Source: Azospirillum sp. 412522
Lineage (GTDB): Bacteria; Pseudomonadota; Alphaproteobacteria; Azospirillales; Azospirillaceae
Assembly (NCBI RefSeq): GCF_019805165.1
Contig: NZ_RWIJ01000013.1
Coordinates: 147,256 to 190,721, forward strand
Reading direction: 5' to 3'
Length of the DNA stretch: 43,466 bases
Positions 8,258 through 16,448 of this stretch are shown here, one piece after another. The notes under the pieces are model-generated. The model was not told the origin of the DNA. It was given only the letters and a program-made list of their open reading frames with translations, and searched no databases. Numbering within the stretch: position 1 is the first letter of the stretch; each line of letters starts with the position of its first letter. A program made the position numbers and the translations under genes.

Positions 8258-8357
8258 GTTCATCGCTCCAGTGTCTCGGTGGGGTGCTTTTTTGCTTGGT
8301 CGGCTTCGGCGTGACAATTCCGTTATGACGCGGCGCAGCAAATGGTTCAAGTTTTTT

Positions 8358-8367
8358 GGTATACAAG
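8358..8367. promoter_or_regulatory. GTATAC operator-like site, CBS2 upstream region
   Basis: TGGTATACAA differs from the class palindrome TGGTATACCA by one base. It lies about 95 bases upstream of the small membrane protein start on one side and 300 bases upstream of CBS2 on the other. Confidence 0.45.
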
Positions 8368-8427
8368 GTACATGATGCCGGTCATGCGCATACCGCATGC
8401 CTCGATCATTTTGCATGCATATCAAAC

Positions 8428-8438
8428 ATACCGTATTC
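8428..8438. promoter_or_regulatory. CATACCGTAT element shared with the panE promoter
   Basis: CATACCGTATT shares ten consecutive bases with the second palindrome upstream of the panE-like gene (4636-4645). It lies 44 bases after the CATGCG/CGCATG inverted repeat at 8384-8400. Confidence 0.4.
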
Positions 8439-8566
8439 CCGACAGTCCGGCTGTGCTGCATTGGTATCATGGGCCAACAGCGCGGGCCTGAATGCGCTGC
8501 ACCATCGTAGGAGAAACCAGCAGGAGTCCGGACGCAGCGGAAATTGTTTGCTTGGCGTACAGTATT

Positions 8567-8576
8567 TGGCATACCA
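8567..8576. promoter_or_regulatory. GntR-type operator upstream of CBS2
   Basis: TGGCATACCA is one base from the perfect TGGTATACCA class and lies 92 bases upstream of the CBS2 start codon. Confidence 0.55.
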
Positions 8577-8667
8577 TATTCAAAGCATGACGCCCGGCCG
8601 GGCGCCCTGCCGCCAGAACCCTGCCGCCCGCAGACGGTTTTCCCGCCAGCCGATCAGGAGTCACGCC

Positions 8668-9123
8668 ATGAAGGTCGAACATATCCTGCGCACCAAGGAA
8701 GCCCGCGTCGTCGCCGTGCGCACCAGCGCCACGGTCGCGGATGCCATCCGTCTGATGAAGGCGGAGAACATCAGCGCCCTGGTGGTGAAGGACGTCTGCC
8801 GCACCGAAGGCAACACGCTGGCCGGCGTCCTATCGGAGCGCGACATCGTCCATGCCCTGCTGGAGCGCGGCAACTCGCTGCTGTCCATGCCGGTGTCGCA
8901 GCTGATGACGCGCCAGCCGGTGACCTGCGCCCCGTCCGACAGCGTCCGGCAGGCCCTGCAGCTGATGGAACAGCACCACATCCGCCATCTTCCGGTGCTT
9001 GACGACGGCCATCTGGTCGGCGTCGTCAGCGCCCGCGACTTCACCCGCCTGCAGCTGCAGGAGCTCGAAGGCACCGTGACCGGGGTCGCGGAGCCGCAAT
9101 CGCCCGCCACCTACGCCCACTGA
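8668..9123 (+). CDS. Two-CBS-domain protein (CBS2)
   Basis: A 151-residue stand-alone CBS pair, paralogue of the protein at 2888-3370. Both contain the string ALVVKDVCRTEGNT and the same domain spacing. CBS 1 covers about residues 8-65 (NTLAGVLSERDIVHALLERG) and CBS 2 about 75-130 (HHIRHLPVLDDGHLVGVVSARDF). The ATG at 8668 is preceded by AGGAG at 8656-8660. Such proteins sense adenine nucleotides or related ligands. The gene is monocistronic, with operators upstream and a terminator hairpin at 9146-9177. Sharing operators with panE-CBS1-pntAB suggests both copies are induced together. The partner protein is unknown. Confidence 0.93.
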   Translation: MKVEHILRTKEARVVAVRTSATVADAIRLMKAENISALVVKDVCRTEGNTLAGVLSERDIVHALLERGNSLLSMPVSQLMTRQPVTCAPSDSVRQALQLMEQHHIRHLPVLDDGHLVGVVSARDFTRLQLQELEGTVTGVAEPQSPATYAH

Positions 9124-9145
9124 CCCGTCCCGACAACCCGACCGC

Positions 9146-9177
9146 GGCGCCGCCGGCAGACCCTGTCCGGCGGCGCC
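9146..9177 (+). terminator. Terminator hairpin after CBS2
   Basis: The arms GGCGCCGCCGG and CCGGCGGCGCC form an 11-bp perfect stem followed by TTTG. It ends the CBS2 transcript and isolates it from the amidohydrolase gene that starts at 9200. Confidence 0.7.
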
Positions 9178-9199
9178 TTTGCCATGGGAGAGGCCGCCC

Positions 9200-10129
9200 G
9201 TGACCACCCTGATCTTCACCCATCAAGACTGCTTCGCGCACGACACCGGCCCCGGCCATCCGGAGGCGCCGGAACGGCTGGCCGTGGTGTGGGAGGTGCT
9301 CGACCGGCCGGAGTTCCGCGATCTGGAGCGCCGCTCCGCCCCGGAAGCCGACGTGGAGCAACTGTCGCTGGTGCATGAACGCTCCTACGTCGACGCCGTG
9401 CTGGCCGCCGTGCCCGCCGACGGCTATCAGCGGCTGGACGGCGACACGCTGCTGTCGCCGGGGTCGCGCGGCGCCATCCTGCGCGCGGCCGGATCGGTCT
9501 GCGCCGCGGTGGACGCCGTGCTGGCCGGCGAGGCGACCAACGCCTTCTGCGCGGTGCGCCCCTGCGGCCACCATGCCGAACCCGCCCGCGCCATGGGCTT
9601 CTGCGTCTTCAACAACATCGCGGTCGGGGCGGAGCATGCCCGCAAGGCCCATGGCCTGAAGCGCGTCGCGGTGGTCGATTTCGACGTCCATCACGGCAAC
9701 GGCACCCAGGCGATGTTCGCCGACGACCCGAACCTGTTCTTCGCCTCGACCCACCAGTCGCCGCTCTATCCCGGCACCGGCAACTCGTGGGAGCGCGGCG
9801 TCGACGGCAACATCCTGAACCTGCCGCTGGAACCCTACAGCGGCTCCGTGGAGTTCCGCCAGGCGATGGAGCGCGCCATCCTGCCGGCGCTGGAGGCGTT
9901 CCAGCCGGAACTTCTGCTGATCTCCGCCGGCTTCGACGCCCACAAGCGCGACCCTCTGGCCCAGCTCGGCTTCACCGCCGAGGATTTCGAATGGGTCACC
10001 CGCAAGCTGGTCGAACTTGCCGACCGGGTGTGCGGCGGCCGGGTGGTGTCGGCGCTGGAGGGCGGCTATGACGCGACCGGACTGGCGGAGGGGTGCGCGG
10101 CACACCTCACGGCGCTGATGCGCGCCTGA
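9200..10129 (+). CDS. Histone-deacetylase-like amidohydrolase (AcuC/acetylpolyamine amidohydrolase family)
   Basis: A 309-residue zinc deacetylase of the class II HDAC-like fold. The sequence shows GPGHPEAPERL near residue 17, the catalytic histidine pair in CGHHAEPARAMGF (124-125), the zinc ligands Asp162 and His164 in DFDVHHGNGT, Asp246 in SAGFDAH, and EGGYD near the end. Family members remove acetyl groups from lysine, acetylpolyamines or related amides. The start is taken as GTG at 9200 (TTLIFTHQD), with GGAG nine bases ahead; an upstream TTG lacks a ribosome site. It converges on sdaA. An acetylpolyamine substrate would fit the guanidino/polyamine genes further along, but that is inference. 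Confidence 0.92.
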   Translation: MTTLIFTHQDCFAHDTGPGHPEAPERLAVVWEVLDRPEFRDLERRSAPEADVEQLSLVHERSYVDAVLAAVPADGYQRLDGDTLLSPGSRGAILRAAGSVCAAVDAVLAGEATNAFCAVRPCGHHAEPARAMGFCVFNNIAVGAEHARKAHGLKRVAVVDFDVHHGNGTQAMFADDPNLFFASTHQSPLYPGTGNSWERGVDGNILNLPLEPYSGSVEFRQAMERAILPALEAFQPELLLISAGFDAHKRDPLAQLGFTAEDFEWVTRKLVELADRVCGGRVVSALEGGYDATGLAEGCAAHLTALMRA

Positions 10130-10150
10130 GAGGGCTGCCGACCACACCGC

Positions 10151-10188
10151 TCAAGCCGCCAATTTCAAGCCGCCCGATTCAAGCCGCC
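10151..10188. repeat. 14-bp tandem repeat across the sdaA stop codon
   Basis: Three copies of TCAAGCCGCC start at 10151, 10165 and 10179, exactly 14 bases apart. On the minus strand each unit reads GGCGGCTTGA; the TGA of the first transcribed unit is the sdaA stop codon and the next two lie just behind it. Confidence 0.85.
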
Positions 10189-11585
10189 CAGTTGACGCCG
10201 TCGGCGTCCTGCGCCGACCGCGAGGCCAGCGCGACGACCTTGACCGCGAGTCCGCCGCAGGAGGTCTCGCGGTATTTCGGATCCATGTCCTTGCCGGTCT
10301 CGAACATCGTCTCGATGACCTTGTCGAGCGAGACCAGCGGCTCGCTGGTCCGGTGCAGCGCCATGCGCGTCGCGTTGATCGCCTTCATCGCGCCCATGGC
10401 GTTGCGCTCGATGCAGGGGATCTGCACCTGCCCGCCGACCGGGTCGCAGGTCAGGCCGAGATTGTGCTCCATCGCGATCTCGGCCGCCACGCACACCTGC
10501 TCGGGACTGCCGCCCATCAGGTCGGCGAGGCCGCCGGCCGCCATCGAGCAGGCGACGCCGACCTCGCCCTGGCAGCCGACCTCGGCGCCGGAGATCGAGG
10601 CGTTCCTCTTGTAGAGGGCGCCGATGGCGGCGGACGCCAGGAAGAAGCGGACGCAGGCGTCCTCGTCCAACGGCTTGATGAAGTTGTGGTAGTAGGCGAG
10701 CACCGCCGGGACGATGCCGCAGGCGCCGTTGGTCGGGGCGGTGACGACACGGCCGCCCGCCGCATTCTCCTCGTTCACGGCGAAGGCGAACATGTTGACC
10801 CAGTCGACCACGCTCATCGGGTCGCGCGACAGCGCTTCCGACGAGGCGAGCTGGCGCCGCAGGAGGGCGGCGCGGCGCGGAACCCGCATCGGTCCGGGCA
10901 GCACGCCCTCGGTGGTCATGCCGCGCTCCATGCAGTCCCGCATCGTCTGCCAGATGGTGGAAAAATAGTCGCGGATTTCCCGGTCGCTGTGCAGGCTGAG
11001 TTCGTTCTGCAAAATCAGGCCGGAGAAGGACAGGCCGGTCTTCCGGCAATGCGCCAGCAGGTCGGCCGCCGAGGCATAGGGGTAAGGCAGTTCCACCTCC
11101 TGCCCGGCCTGCTGGCCGAAACTCTCGTCGTCGACGACGAAGCCGCCGCCGATGGAGTAGTAGGTCTTGGCGAAGAGGAGCCGGTCGCCGTCGAAGGCCT
11201 GGATCGTCAGGCCGTTCTCGTGCCGGGGCAGGTTGGAGCGATGGAAGGTGATGGCGGTCGGCGGGAAGTCGATCGGCCTGCCCTCCCGGCCCAGCGGAAG
11301 GCGGTGCGAGTTCCGCACCTGCTGGAGGAAGCCGGGAATCGTCTCGATGGCGACGCTGTCCGGCAGGTTGCCGGCGAGGCCGAGCATCAGGGCGACGTCG
11401 GTGTGGTGGCCCTTCCCCGTCAGCGCCAGCGAGCCGTAGATGTCGACCGCGACGCGGGTGGTGGCCTCGAACGCGCCGCAGGACCGCAAGCCATCCACGA
11501 ACTGCCTGGCTGCCCTCATCGGTCCCACCGTGTGCGAACTGGAGGGGCCGATCCCGACCTTGTAGAGGTCGAACATGCTGATCAT
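10179..11585 (-). CDS. sdaA: L-serine ammonia-lyase (serine deaminase), iron-sulfur type
   Basis: A 468-residue single-chain L-serine dehydratase that converts serine to pyruvate and ammonia with a [4Fe-4S] cluster. The beta-type domain comes first, with the diagnostic VGIGPSSSHTVGPMRAARQF near the start. The alpha-type domain contains TAPTNGACGIVPAVLAYY, GCQGEVGVACSMAAGGL, CDPVGGQVQIPCIERNAMG and CGGLAVK, which supply the cysteines for the cluster. The ATG at 11585 follows AAGGAAGC. The serine transporter gene is 38 bases upstream on the same strand, so uptake and deamination are coupled. Its stop codon is embedded in a 14-bp tandem repeat. Confidence 0.97.
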   Translation of the reverse strand: MISMFDLYKVGIGPSSSHTVGPMRAARQFVDGLRSCGAFEATTRVAVDIYGSLALTGKGHHTDVALMLGLAGNLPDSVAIETIPGFLQQVRNSHRLPLGREGRPIDFPPTAITFHRSNLPRHENGLTIQAFDGDRLLFAKTYYSIGGGFVVDDESFGQQAGQEVELPYPYASAADLLAHCRKTGLSFSGLILQNELSLHSDREIRDYFSTIWQTMRDCMERGMTTEGVLPGPMRVPRRAALLRRQLASSEALSRDPMSVVDWVNMFAFAVNEENAAGGRVVTAPTNGACGIVPAVLAYYHNFIKPLDEDACVRFFLASAAIGALYKRNASISGAEVGCQGEVGVACSMAAGGLADLMGGSPEQVCVAAEIAMEHNLGLTCDPVGGQVQIPCIERNAMGAMKAINATRMALHRTSEPLVSLDKVIETMFETGKDMDPKYRETSCGGLAVKVVALASRSAQDADGVNWAA

Positions 11586-11623
11586 GGTTTGCTTCCTTCC
11601 TGTGGCGCGTTCGGCGGGGATCG

Positions 11624-12898
11624 TCAGAGGCTGAGCAGGGAGTAGAGGATGGCGGAGATCGCGACGCTGCCGATGAACATCACCACGGTGTTGCCCGGCT
11701 GGCCGGCATATTTGCGCATCGCCGGCACCTTGCGGATCGCGTACATCGGCATGATGAAGAGCAGGGCGGCGATGATGGGGCCGCAGAGGGATTCGATCAT
11801 GCCGAGGATGCTGGGGTTCAGCGTGGCGGCGACCCAGACGGCGGCGACCATGAACAGGGCGCTGAAGCGGTTGATCGCCTTGGGGTCGACGGACTTGCCC
11901 TGGCCGCGCAGATGCTGGGAGATCAGGCCGTTCAGCCCTTCACGGGCGCCGAGATAATGGCCGAAGAAGGACTTGGTGATCGCCACGAAGGCCACGGCCG
12001 GGGTCAGCAAGGCCATCAGCGGGTTGTCGAACTTGTTGCCGAGATAGGACAGGATCGAGATGTTCTGGGCCTTGGCGTCGGCCAGTTCCTGCGGGCTGAG
12101 GCTGAAGACGCAGCTGAAGACGAAGAACATGACGACCAGCACCATCATGACGACCGCGTATTTCTCGATGCGGGTGGCCTGGGTTTCGGCCTCTTCGCCA
12201 TACCGGGTCTGCTGGGCGACGACGAAGCGCGAGATCGCCGGGGAGTGGTTGAAGGAGAACACCAGGGCCGGGATGCTGAGCCACAGCGTCAGGCTGAACT
12301 GCCCGGCGGTCGGCGCCTGGTCGAGGATCGCGCCGTTCCAGTCGGGGGCGAGATACAGGCCGATGCCCATCAGCACCACGACGAAGGGATAGACGAGCCA
12401 GCTCATGACCCGGACGACCATCTGCTCGCCCAGCTTGATGACGGCCATCAACCCGAGGATCAGGCCGAGCGACAGCAGGATGCGGGGCGGCGGCACCATG
12501 CCCAGCTGATGCACCAGGAAGCTCTGGACGGTGTTGGTGAGGCCGACGCCGTAGATCAGCAGGATCGGCAGGATGGTGAAGAAATACAGCAGGGTGATGA
12601 GCTTGCCCGCCGTGCTGCCGAAATGCTCGGCCACCACCTCGGTGATGTCGCTGCCCGGCTTCGACGAGGACAGGATGAAGCGGCACAGGCCCCGATGGGC
12701 GAGATAGGTCATCGGAAAGGCGATGGCCGCCATCACCAGCAGGGGCCAGAAGCCGCCGAGTCCGGCGTTGATGGGAAGAAAAAGAGTTCCCGCACCAATA
12801 GCCGTTCCGAAAAGCCCAAGCATCCACATGGTGTCGTGCCTGGTCCACGGCAGCGGAGGATTGCCAAGTCTCGTGGAGTCCGTTGAGATGCTGACCAT
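11624..12898 (-). CDS. sdaC: Serine/threonine transporter, HAAAP family (SdaC-like)
   Basis: A 424-residue amino acid:cation symporter of the hydroxy/aromatic amino acid permease family, with about 11 membrane helices. The first helix carries [20 protein letters not shown], the standard substrate- and ion-binding start of SdaC/TdcC. The ATG at 12898 ([11 protein letters not shown]) has GGAGGAATAAA directly ahead; an in-frame ATG further upstream is not supported by a ribosome site. It precedes sdaA in the same direction with a 38-base gap. Together they import serine and turn it into pyruvate. The serine specificity is inferred from the pairing; threonine is also possible. Confidence 0.93.
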   Translation of the reverse strand: MVSISTDSTRLGNPPLPWTRHDTMWMLGLFGTAIGAGTLFLPINAGLGGFWPLLVMAAIAFPMTYLAHRGLCRFILSSSKPGSDITEVVAEHFGSTAGKLITLLYFFTILPILLIYGVGLTNTVQSFLVHQLGMVPPPRILLSLGLILGLMAVIKLGEQMVVRVMSWLVYPFVVVLMGIGLYLAPDWNGAILDQAPTAGQFSLTLWLSIPALVFSFNHSPAISRFVVAQQTRYGEEAETQATRIEKYAVVMMVLVVMFFVFSCVFSLSPQELADAKAQNISILSYLGNKFDNPLMALLTPAVAFVAITKSFFGHYLGAREGLNGLISQHLRGQGKSVDPKAINRFSALFMVAAVWVAATLNPSILGMIESLCGPIIAALLFIMPMYAIRKVPAMRKYAGQPGNTVVMFIGSVAISAILYSLLSL

Positions 12899-13110
12899 TT
12901 TATTCCTCCAGCACGCCTTCCATCGTCGATGTTCTGACCATCGCGGCAAGGCTGCGCTCTGTTGACCTGGAGGAACCCTATCAACACCCCGCCGGCAATT
13001 CCCGGCCGAACGCGGGAGCGGTGGAATAGCGAAATAAGCGGCGGCCTGGAAAAATGAGCGGAGGACGGTGGCGGGCGCACAGCCTCCCTCCCCCGCCCCG
13101 GCGGGGCAAC
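12899..13110. other. sdaC upstream region
   Basis: No gene is supported. The promoter of sdaC should lie here, and a GTTGA/TCAAC inverted pair around 12960-12985 is the only element I noticed. The rest, up to the IS3-family scar, shows no clear structure. Confidence 0.4.
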
Positions 13111-13303
13111 CGCGTCGGCAGCACTCGGAAGATCGGCACGCCTCCGTGACCGGCGCGGTGCGCGTCGATGAAGGCGGTCATTTCCGGAACGTTCGGCCGA
13201 GTTCCGCCCGGGACGGAATACGCCGACGCCTTGCGAAGGATCCCGTTCGCTTGGCGCAGTTCTCGCACCTCACGGTCCAGCGCCGTGATCCGCCCCTGCC
13301 CGC
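13111..13303 (-). pseudogene. IS3-family transposase remnant (end of OrfA and start of OrfB)
   Basis: On the minus strand this stretch encodes REVRELRQANGILRKASAYS, the leucine-zipper end of an IS3-family OrfA. It is followed after a few residues by [20 protein letters not shown] and LPT, which matches the usual start of OrfB (M-I-A-F-I-D-x-H-R-x-x-x-G-V-x-P-I-C-x-V-L). The similarity fades after VLPTR. There is no DDE catalytic domain, no helix-turn-helix and no recognisable terminal repeat, so this is a dead fragment between sdaC and ggt. It marks an old insertion at the border of the two metabolic blocks. Confidence 0.7.
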
Positions 13304-13329
13304 CCGTTGCCGGACGGGGTCAGCAGCAT

Positions 13330-14925
13330 TCAATAGCCCAGCGCGCAGCCGTCCTTCCGGTGGTCGGAGCCGCCCAGCAGGGTTCCGTTCTCCCAGTCGA
13401 TGCCGATGGCCTGGGCGCCGCCGATCGCCCAGCCGGGGGCCTTCACCTCGAAGCCCCGGCGGGCCAGTTCCGGGCCGGCCGCCGCCCTGATGGCGGATTC
13501 CGCCTCGACGCTCCGGGTGCCGGGAAGGGGGAACAGGCGCGGCAGGTCGATGGCGCTCTGGATGTCCAGGCCGTGGTCGAACAGCTTCGACAGGAAATGG
13601 GCGTGGCCCATCGCCTGGTAGTGCCCGCCCATGACGCCGAAGGTCAGGCTGACCCGTCCGTTCTCGGTGACCATGCCCGGGATGATGGTGTGCATCGGCC
13701 GCTTGCGCGGCGCGACCATGTTGGGATGCCCGTCGACCAGGGAGAAGCTCTGGCCCCGGTTGTGGAACAGCACGCCCGACCGCGGCGCCATCAGCCCGCT
13801 GCCATAGGGGTGGAAGATCGAGCTGATGAAGCTGACGGCGGTGCGGTCCTTGTCGACCACGGCGATATAGACGGTGTCCCTGTGCTCCACCGCGTCGAAC
13901 ACCCCGCCGGTGTCCAGCGCGCGGCCGAGGTCGATCCGCGCGGCCAGCGCGTCGGCCAGCGCCTCGGACAGCAGATGCTCCGTTATCGGCGTCTTCGCGT
14001 GTGCCGGATCCGCCAGGAAGGCGTCGCGCGCGGCATAGGCCAGCCGCGTCGCCTCGATCTCCACATGCAAATTGTCGGGGCTCAGCGGATCGCCGGCCGG
14101 CTGGAAGCGCTTCAGGATGTTCAGGATCATCAGGGCGATGATGCCCTGGCCGTTCGGCGGACATTCATGGACGGCGCGCCCGCGATACTCCGTCCGGATC
14201 GGCGTCACGTACTCGCCCCTGGCGGCGGCGAAATCCTCCAGGCTGTGGAAGCCGCCGGCGCCGCGCAGGAACTCCACCATGTCCTCGGCGATGGCCCCCC
14301 GGTAGAAGGCGTCGGGGCCCTCGCGCCCGATCGCCTCCAGCGTGTCGGCCAGCAGCGGCTGGGTCTGCACGGTGCCGGCCGCCGGCGCCTCCCCGTCCGC
14401 CAGGAAGGTGGCGGCGGCGGTCGGGTCGCTGCGCAGCAGGGCCGTCTGCAGGGCGATGTCGTGGGCGACCCGCGGTGTGACGGCATAGCCCTCGCGCGCC
14501 ATCGCCACCGCCGGGGCGAAGACCTCGCTCAAGGGCAGGCGGCCATGGTCGGCGACCAGCCGCGCCCAGGCGTCGACCGCGCCCGGCACCGTGACCGCGT
14601 GCGGGGACTGCCGCCCGAGTTCGGTGACGCCGGCCGCGCGCAGGCTCTCCAGCGTCATCGCGGCCGGCGTGCGGCCGGAGCCGTTGTAGGCGCGGATATC
14701 CGCGCCGCCGTTGGGGGCGATCAGGGCGAAGCAGTCGCCGCCGATGCCGGTGGACCCCGCCTCGACCACGCTCTGCACCGCGCAGGCCGCCACCGCGGCG
14801 TCCATCGCCGTGCCGCCGGCCTTGAGGATCTCGACCGCCGTCAGGGTGGCGGCCGGGTGGGAGGTGGCCGCCATCCCGTTGCGCCCCATGGCGAGCGAGC
14901 GGCCCGGTGCCTCGAAATCGCGCAT
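13330..14925 (-). CDS. ggt: Gamma-glutamyltransferase / glutathione hydrolase family protein
   Basis: A 531-residue Ntn-hydrolase. The self-processing nucleophile is Thr351 in HRDTVYIAVVDKD, and the small subunit continues with SFISSIFHPYGSGLMAP, where the usual serine pair is replaced by the variant seen in cytoplasmic family members. There is no signal peptide, unlike periplasmic E. coli Ggt. It would hydrolyse or transfer gamma-glutamyl groups. It lies 4 bases after the aminotransferase gene and so is co-translated with it. In a polyamine or GABA pathway it could release gamma-glutamyl amides, but substrates of this cytoplasmic subgroup are poorly defined. An operator upstream of the aminotransferase probably controls both. 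Confidence 0.92.
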   Translation of the reverse strand: MRDFEAPGRSLAMGRNGMAATSHPAATLTAVEILKAGGTAMDAAVAACAVQSVVEAGSTGIGGDCFALIAPNGGADIRAYNGSGRTPAAMTLESLRAAGVTELGRQSPHAVTVPGAVDAWARLVADHGRLPLSEVFAPAVAMAREGYAVTPRVAHDIALQTALLRSDPTAAATFLADGEAPAAGTVQTQPLLADTLEAIGREGPDAFYRGAIAEDMVEFLRGAGGFHSLEDFAAARGEYVTPIRTEYRGRAVHECPPNGQGIIALMILNILKRFQPAGDPLSPDNLHVEIEATRLAYAARDAFLADPAHAKTPITEHLLSEALADALAARIDLGRALDTGGVFDAVEHRDTVYIAVVDKDRTAVSFISSIFHPYGSGLMAPRSGVLFHNRGQSFSLVDGHPNMVAPRKRPMHTIIPGMVTENGRVSLTFGVMGGHYQAMGHAHFLSKLFDHGLDIQSAIDLPRLFPLPGTRSVEAESAIRAAAGPELARRGFEVKAPGWAIGGAQAIGIDWENGTLLGGSDHRKDGCALGY

Positions 14926-14929
14926 TGTC

Positions 14930-16324
14930 TCAGTTTCCCCGTTCCAGCCAGCTCAGCGTATCGTCCAGCGCACCGCCGATCTTTGCAACCACATCGCGGA
15001 TCTCGTCGGCGGTGATGATCAGCGGCGGGCAGAGATGGACCATGTCGCCCATCGCGCGGGTAATGACCCCGCGGGCGAGCGCGAATTTGCCGACCTGGGC
15101 GGCGACCCCGAGCGCCGGGTCGAACGGCGTCCTCGTCGCCTTGTCGCTGGTGATCTCCAGCGCGCCGATCAGACCCATGCCGCGCTTGTCGCCGACCAGC
15201 GGATGACCGGCCAGACCGCCCAGCGCCGCCTGCATGACCGGGGCGACCTCGCGCACATGGCCGAGGATGTCGCGCTCCTCGTAGATCTTCAGGGTCTCCA
15301 GCGCGACGGCGGCGGCGACCGGATGCCCGCTGTAGGTGAAGCCGTGGCCGAAGGTGCCGATGGCCCCACCCTGGTCGCGGACCGCGCCGTAGATCTTGTC
15401 GTTCACCATCAGGGCGGAGATCGGCTGGTAGCCGGCGGAGAGCTGCTTGGCCATCGAGATCATGTCGGGCTTCAGGCCGAAGGCCTCGCTGCCGAACAGG
15501 GTGCCGAGACGGCCGAAGCCGCAGATCACCTCGTCGGCGACCAGCAGGATGTCGTATCTGCGCAGGACCGCCTGGATCTTCTCATAGTAGGTCGCCGGCG
15601 GCACGATGCAGCCGCCCGACGCGAGCAGCGGCTCGGCGAAGAAGGCGCCGATGGTCTCCGGTCCCTCGCGCAGGATCAGCGCCTCCAGGGAGTCGGCGCA
15701 GCGGGTGGCGAACGCCTCCTCGGTCTCGCCCGGCAGGCCATGGTGATAGAGGCTCGGGCAGTCGGTGTGCAGGATGCCGGCGATCGGCAGGTCGAAGGCC
15801 TTGTGCGTGTAGGGCAGCCCGGTCAGGCTGGCCGACGCCACCGTCACCCCGTGATAGGCGCGCTGGCGCGAGATGATCTTCTTCTTCTGCGGCTTGCCGA
15901 TGGCGTTGTGATAGTACCAGACCAGCTTGATCGCGGTGTCGTTGGCCTCCGAGCCGGAGTTGGCGAAGAACACCCGCGACATCGGCACCGGCGCCATCGC
16001 GACCAGCCGTTCCGCCAGTTCGATGGCGGGCTCGTGGGAGCGGCCGCCGAAGCTGTGATAGAAGGGCAGAGCCTGCATCTGCCGGTGCGCCGCCTCGACC
16101 AGCCGGCCTTCGCTGAAGCCGAGCGAGGCGCAGAACAGGCCGGCCAACGCCTCGACATAGCGGTTGCCCTCGCTGTCGATCACATGGATGCCGTCGCCGC
16201 GCGCCAGCACCAGCGGGCCGTCCGCCTCATGGACGACCGGGTTGGTGTAGGGATGCAGGATGGTCGCGACGTCCCGCGCCTCCAGCGAATTCGCGCGCCG
16301 GCCGTTGCCGCCGATCGTCGTCAT
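14930..16324 (-). CDS. Class III omega-aminotransferase (putrescine/GABA:pyruvate type)
   Basis: A 464-residue PLP enzyme of aminotransferase class III. The PLP lysine is Lys293 in SMAKQLSAGYQP, the pyridine-nitrogen aspartate is Asp264 in VADEVICGFGR, and ANSGSEANDTAIKLVWYY binds phosphate. The pattern is closest to the omega-amino acid/polyamine:pyruvate group (SpuC-like), which transfers terminal amino groups to pyruvate and makes alanine. The ATG at 16324 follows GGGAGAG. The gene is linked to ggt (4-base gap) and has a GntR-type operator 40 bases upstream, matching the site in front of the local GntR gene. Putrescine, GABA or beta-alanine are all plausible amino donors. Confidence 0.92.
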   Translation of the reverse strand: MTTIGGNGRRANSLEARDVATILHPYTNPVVHEADGPLVLARGDGIHVIDSEGNRYVEALAGLFCASLGFSEGRLVEAAHRQMQALPFYHSFGGRSHEPAIELAERLVAMAPVPMSRVFFANSGSEANDTAIKLVWYYHNAIGKPQKKKIISRQRAYHGVTVASASLTGLPYTHKAFDLPIAGILHTDCPSLYHHGLPGETEEAFATRCADSLEALILREGPETIGAFFAEPLLASGGCIVPPATYYEKIQAVLRRYDILLVADEVICGFGRLGTLFGSEAFGLKPDMISMAKQLSAGYQPISALMVNDKIYGAVRDQGGAIGTFGHGFTYSGHPVAAAVALETLKIYEERDILGHVREVAPVMQAALGGLAGHPLVGDKRGMGLIGALEITSDKATRTPFDPALGVAAQVGKFALARGVITRAMGDMVHLCPPLIITADEIRDVVAKIGGALDDTLSWLERGN

Positions 16325-16363
16325 GTCCGTCTCTCCCGCCGGCCGTGCCGGTCTGTGGTTCGG

Positions 16364-16386
16364 TTGGTATCCAAAATCGTATACAG
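16364..16386. promoter_or_regulatory. GntR-type operator upstream of the aminotransferase-ggt pair
   Basis: The site begins with TTGG and contains CAAAATCGTATACA, a 14-base string repeated exactly upstream of the GntR gene (20945-20958 region), which also begins with TTGG. It lies 40 bases upstream of the aminotransferase start, in the gap after the ABC ATPase gene. Confidence 0.65.
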
Positions 16387-16448
16387 CCATGGAGCTGTGA
16401 AGCCGCCGTCCCGGGGCAGGCTCCGGGTCGAGGATCAGGGAGTCGTTC

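Larger units (their letters stand above)
8258..8667. other. Operator-dense intergenic region before CBS2
   Basis: No gene is supported here. The region carries at least four palindromic or half-palindromic elements built from GTATAC, CATACC or GCATGC (8358-8367, 8384-8400, 8428-8438, 8567-8576). It is more AT-rich than the flanking genes and separates the divergent small membrane protein gene and CBS2. Confidence 0.6.
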
